A stretch of DNA of 6,180 nucleotides, taken from Bacteroides sp. GTDB taxonomy: Bacteria; Bacteroidota; Bacteroidia; Bacteroidales; Muribaculaceae. The position numbers and the translations under genes are program-made. The stretch is from assembly GCA_014801595.1 (NCBI GenBank), contig JAAVDV010000046.1:1-6180 (forward strand), given 5' to 3'. The notes under the pieces were generated by a model. It was not told where the DNA came from, did not search any database, and saw nothing but the letters and a program-made list of their open reading frames with translations. Of the stretch, positions 5,028-6,180 are shown piece by piece. The first letter of the stretch is position 1. Each line of letters starts with the position of its first letter.

Positions 5028-6086
5028 ATGAAAACCACAAGATTTTTATTATTACTTGTCATGGGTGCGATGACCCTCGTAGGAAAAGCACAAACTACTA
5101 TGGATAATTACGTTAAGCCGGCAGGCGCCGATAATTTCTATCACAGCTATTCAGTAAAAGAACAGCAGGTATCTTTCCCGAATCAATATAAGATGAAAGT
5201 GGCGGGAACACTGTTTATCCCGAATTCACTCAAGGCTGGTGATCAATATCCTGCGATAATCGTAGGTCATCCTATGGGAGCTGTAAAAGAACAGAGCGCG
5301 ATGCTTTATGCACAGAAGATGGCTGAGGCGGGCTTCGTTACTCTTGCCATAGACCTGCCGTTCTGGGGCGAAAGCGAAGGCGAACCCCGCAACGCCGTAA
5401 GTCCTGACATGTATGCCGAGGCTTTCAGTGCCGCAGTAGATTATCTTGGGACGCGACCCTTTGTAAACCGCGATGAAATTGGTGTGATAGGTATTTGCGG
5501 AAGTGGCAGTTTCGCGATTAGCGCGGCAAAGATCGACCCGCGCCTTAAAGCGGTGGCAACTGTCAGCATGTATAATATGGGTAATGCAAACCGCCACGGA
5601 CTCCGCAACTCCCTTTCATTGGAGCAACGCAAGGCTATTATCGCAGAGGCTGCTCAAAGAAGGTATGAGGAATTTGAAGGTGCTGAAGCGGCATTGACAG
5701 GTGGCACGGCAAATGAATGGAGCGAATCTCTCGACCCTGTTCAAAAGGAATTCTATGAGTTTTACCGCACACCCAGAGGTCAGTACACACCCGATGGAGC
5801 TACACCGACAACGACAACGCATCCCACACTCACCTCGAATGTGAAGTTCATGAATTTCTACCCCTTTGAGGACATTGAGACAATTTCACCTCGTCCCATG
5901 CTCTTCATCACCGGCTCAGAAGCCCATTCGCGTGAATTCAGTGAAGATGCGTATGCAAAGGCAGCCGAACCCAAGGAACTGGTTGTTGTGCCGGGTGCGG
6001 GACATGTGGATCTGTATGACCGCACCGACCTTATCCCCTTTGACAAACTTATTTCATTCTTCAAAGCCAATCTACCTGAGCAATAA
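5028..6086 (+). CDS. Secreted alpha/beta hydrolase, cysteine in nucleophile elbow
   Basis: ATG 5028 is the chosen start. It lies 13 bases after the flavodoxin stop and opens a clear signal peptide (MKTTRFLLLLVMGAMTLVGKAQ, cut near AQ-TT), whereas ATG 4980 would add 16 residues from inside the flavodoxin gene and bury that signal. The 352-residue protein is an alpha/beta hydrolase of the dienelactone-hydrolase/YcjY-like group. Oxyanion region HPMG is at 81-84, AIDLPFWGESEG at 108-118, elbow GVIGICGSGSFA at 152-163 with Cys157 at the nucleophile position (G-x-C-x-S/G), PRPMLFITGSEAHS at 288-301 near the acidic residue (probably E298), and GAGH326 with the catalytic histidine. A lid of ~190-275 separates the halves. 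A Cys nucleophile is typical of dienelactone hydrolases, but the true substrate is unknown. Both this protein and the flavodoxin should act outside the cytoplasm. Confidence 0.9.
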   Translation: MKTTRFLLLLVMGAMTLVGKAQTTMDNYVKPAGADNFYHSYSVKEQQVSFPNQYKMKVAGTLFIPNSLKAGDQYPAIIVGHPMGAVKEQSAMLYAQKMAEAGFVTLAIDLPFWGESEGEPRNAVSPDMYAEAFSAAVDYLGTRPFVNRDEIGVIGICGSGSFAISAAKIDPRLKAVATVSMYNMGNANRHGLRNSLSLEQRKAIIAEAAQRRYEEFEGAEAALTGGTANEWSESLDPVQKEFYEFYRTPRGQYTPDGATPTTTTHPTLTSNVKFMNFYPFEDIETISPRPMLFITGSEAHSREFSEDAYAKAAEPKELVVVPGAGHVDLYDRTDLIPFDKLISFFKANLPEQ

Positions 6087-6097
6087 GCATAAAGAAT

Positions 6098-6180
6098 ATG
6101 ACAACTAAAGAATTCATAGAAATAATGGACTCAGGCAAGGTCATTCCCGGTGGAAGCCCTATCCATGCAAAAATGCACGA
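6098..6180 (+). CDS. Probable sugar O-acetyltransferase, N-terminal end (runs off window)
   Basis: ATG 6098 follows the hydrolase stop by 11 bases, and the 27 codons visible are open to the right edge. The start reads MTTKEFIEIMDSGKVIPGGS and continues with PIHAKMH. This matches the N-terminal helices (maltose-acetyltransferase-type cap, with a GS..H..MH pattern) of Bacteroidales members of the LacA/Maa-like family, which transfer acetyl groups from acetyl-CoA to sugars through a left-handed beta-helix. The hexapeptide repeats themselves lie beyond the window, so the call rests on a short N-terminal pattern. Spacing and direction make it the third gene of the AraC-controlled operon. No signal peptide is present, so unlike its two partners it should be cytoplasmic. 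Confidence 0.6.
   Translation, partial: MTTKEFIEIMDSGKVIPGGSPIHAKMH

Noticed and set aside
1..6180. CRISPR array, tRNA/rRNA, transposase or toxin-antitoxin pair
   Set aside because: No regularly spaced repeats, RNA gene signatures, transposase motifs or small paired open frames were found on either strand.

Overview
The window looks like a chromosomal segment from an anaerobic Bacteroidota, most likely order Bacteroidales. Three things suggest this. Genes start after A/T-rich leaders with little or no Shine-Dalgarno sequence. A TAnnTTTG-type -7 promoter element is present. The gene set (lipoprotein flavodoxin, exported alpha/beta hydrolase, AraC regulator, Bacteroidales-type BioB, iron alcohol dehydrogenase, FMN split-barrel protein) is typical of redox/stress islands in that order. 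The genus cannot be told from the sequence.

Left part (1-1874): the 3' end of an aldo/keto reductase; a short remnant of an iron-dependent alcohol dehydrogenase with a stop and a large internal deletion; on the minus strand, a small secreted heavy-metal-associated (HMA) protein broken by two in-frame stops; and a full-length biotin synthase (bioB) whose radical-SAM cysteine motif reads CxxxCxxS instead of CxxxCxxC.

Middle part (1875-3367): an A/T-rich gap with a long hairpin that reads as a minus-strand terminator, followed by a run of broken genes. A 3' fragment of a minus-strand gene (possibly an HxlR-type regulator) is joined head to head with an NAD(P)-binding oxidoreductase that has lost its own N-terminus and Rossmann glycine motif. 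This is what one deletion across a divergent promoter region would leave. Directly downstream is a frameshifted and truncated FMN split-barrel (pyridoxamine-phosphate-oxidase-like) gene, then an unassigned open fragment.

Right part (3368-6180): an apparently intact regulatory module. An AraC-family regulator on the minus strand faces a plus-strand operon of a lipoprotein flavodoxin, a secreted alpha/beta hydrolase with a cysteine in the nucleophile elbow, and the start of a probable sugar O-acetyltransferase. The 153-bp divergent intergenic region holds two AGGTCTG repeats spaced exactly 21 bp, a Bacteroidota-type promoter for the operon, a possible opposing -7 element for the regulator between the repeats, and a 7-bp palindrome in the leader. 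The simplest model is AraC-type activation of the operon with autoregulation.

Overall this is a redox/accessory island that is intact on the right and decaying on the left and in the middle. I see no defence system, CRISPR array, RNA gene or complete mobile element, and nothing that is convincingly a new multi-gene system.
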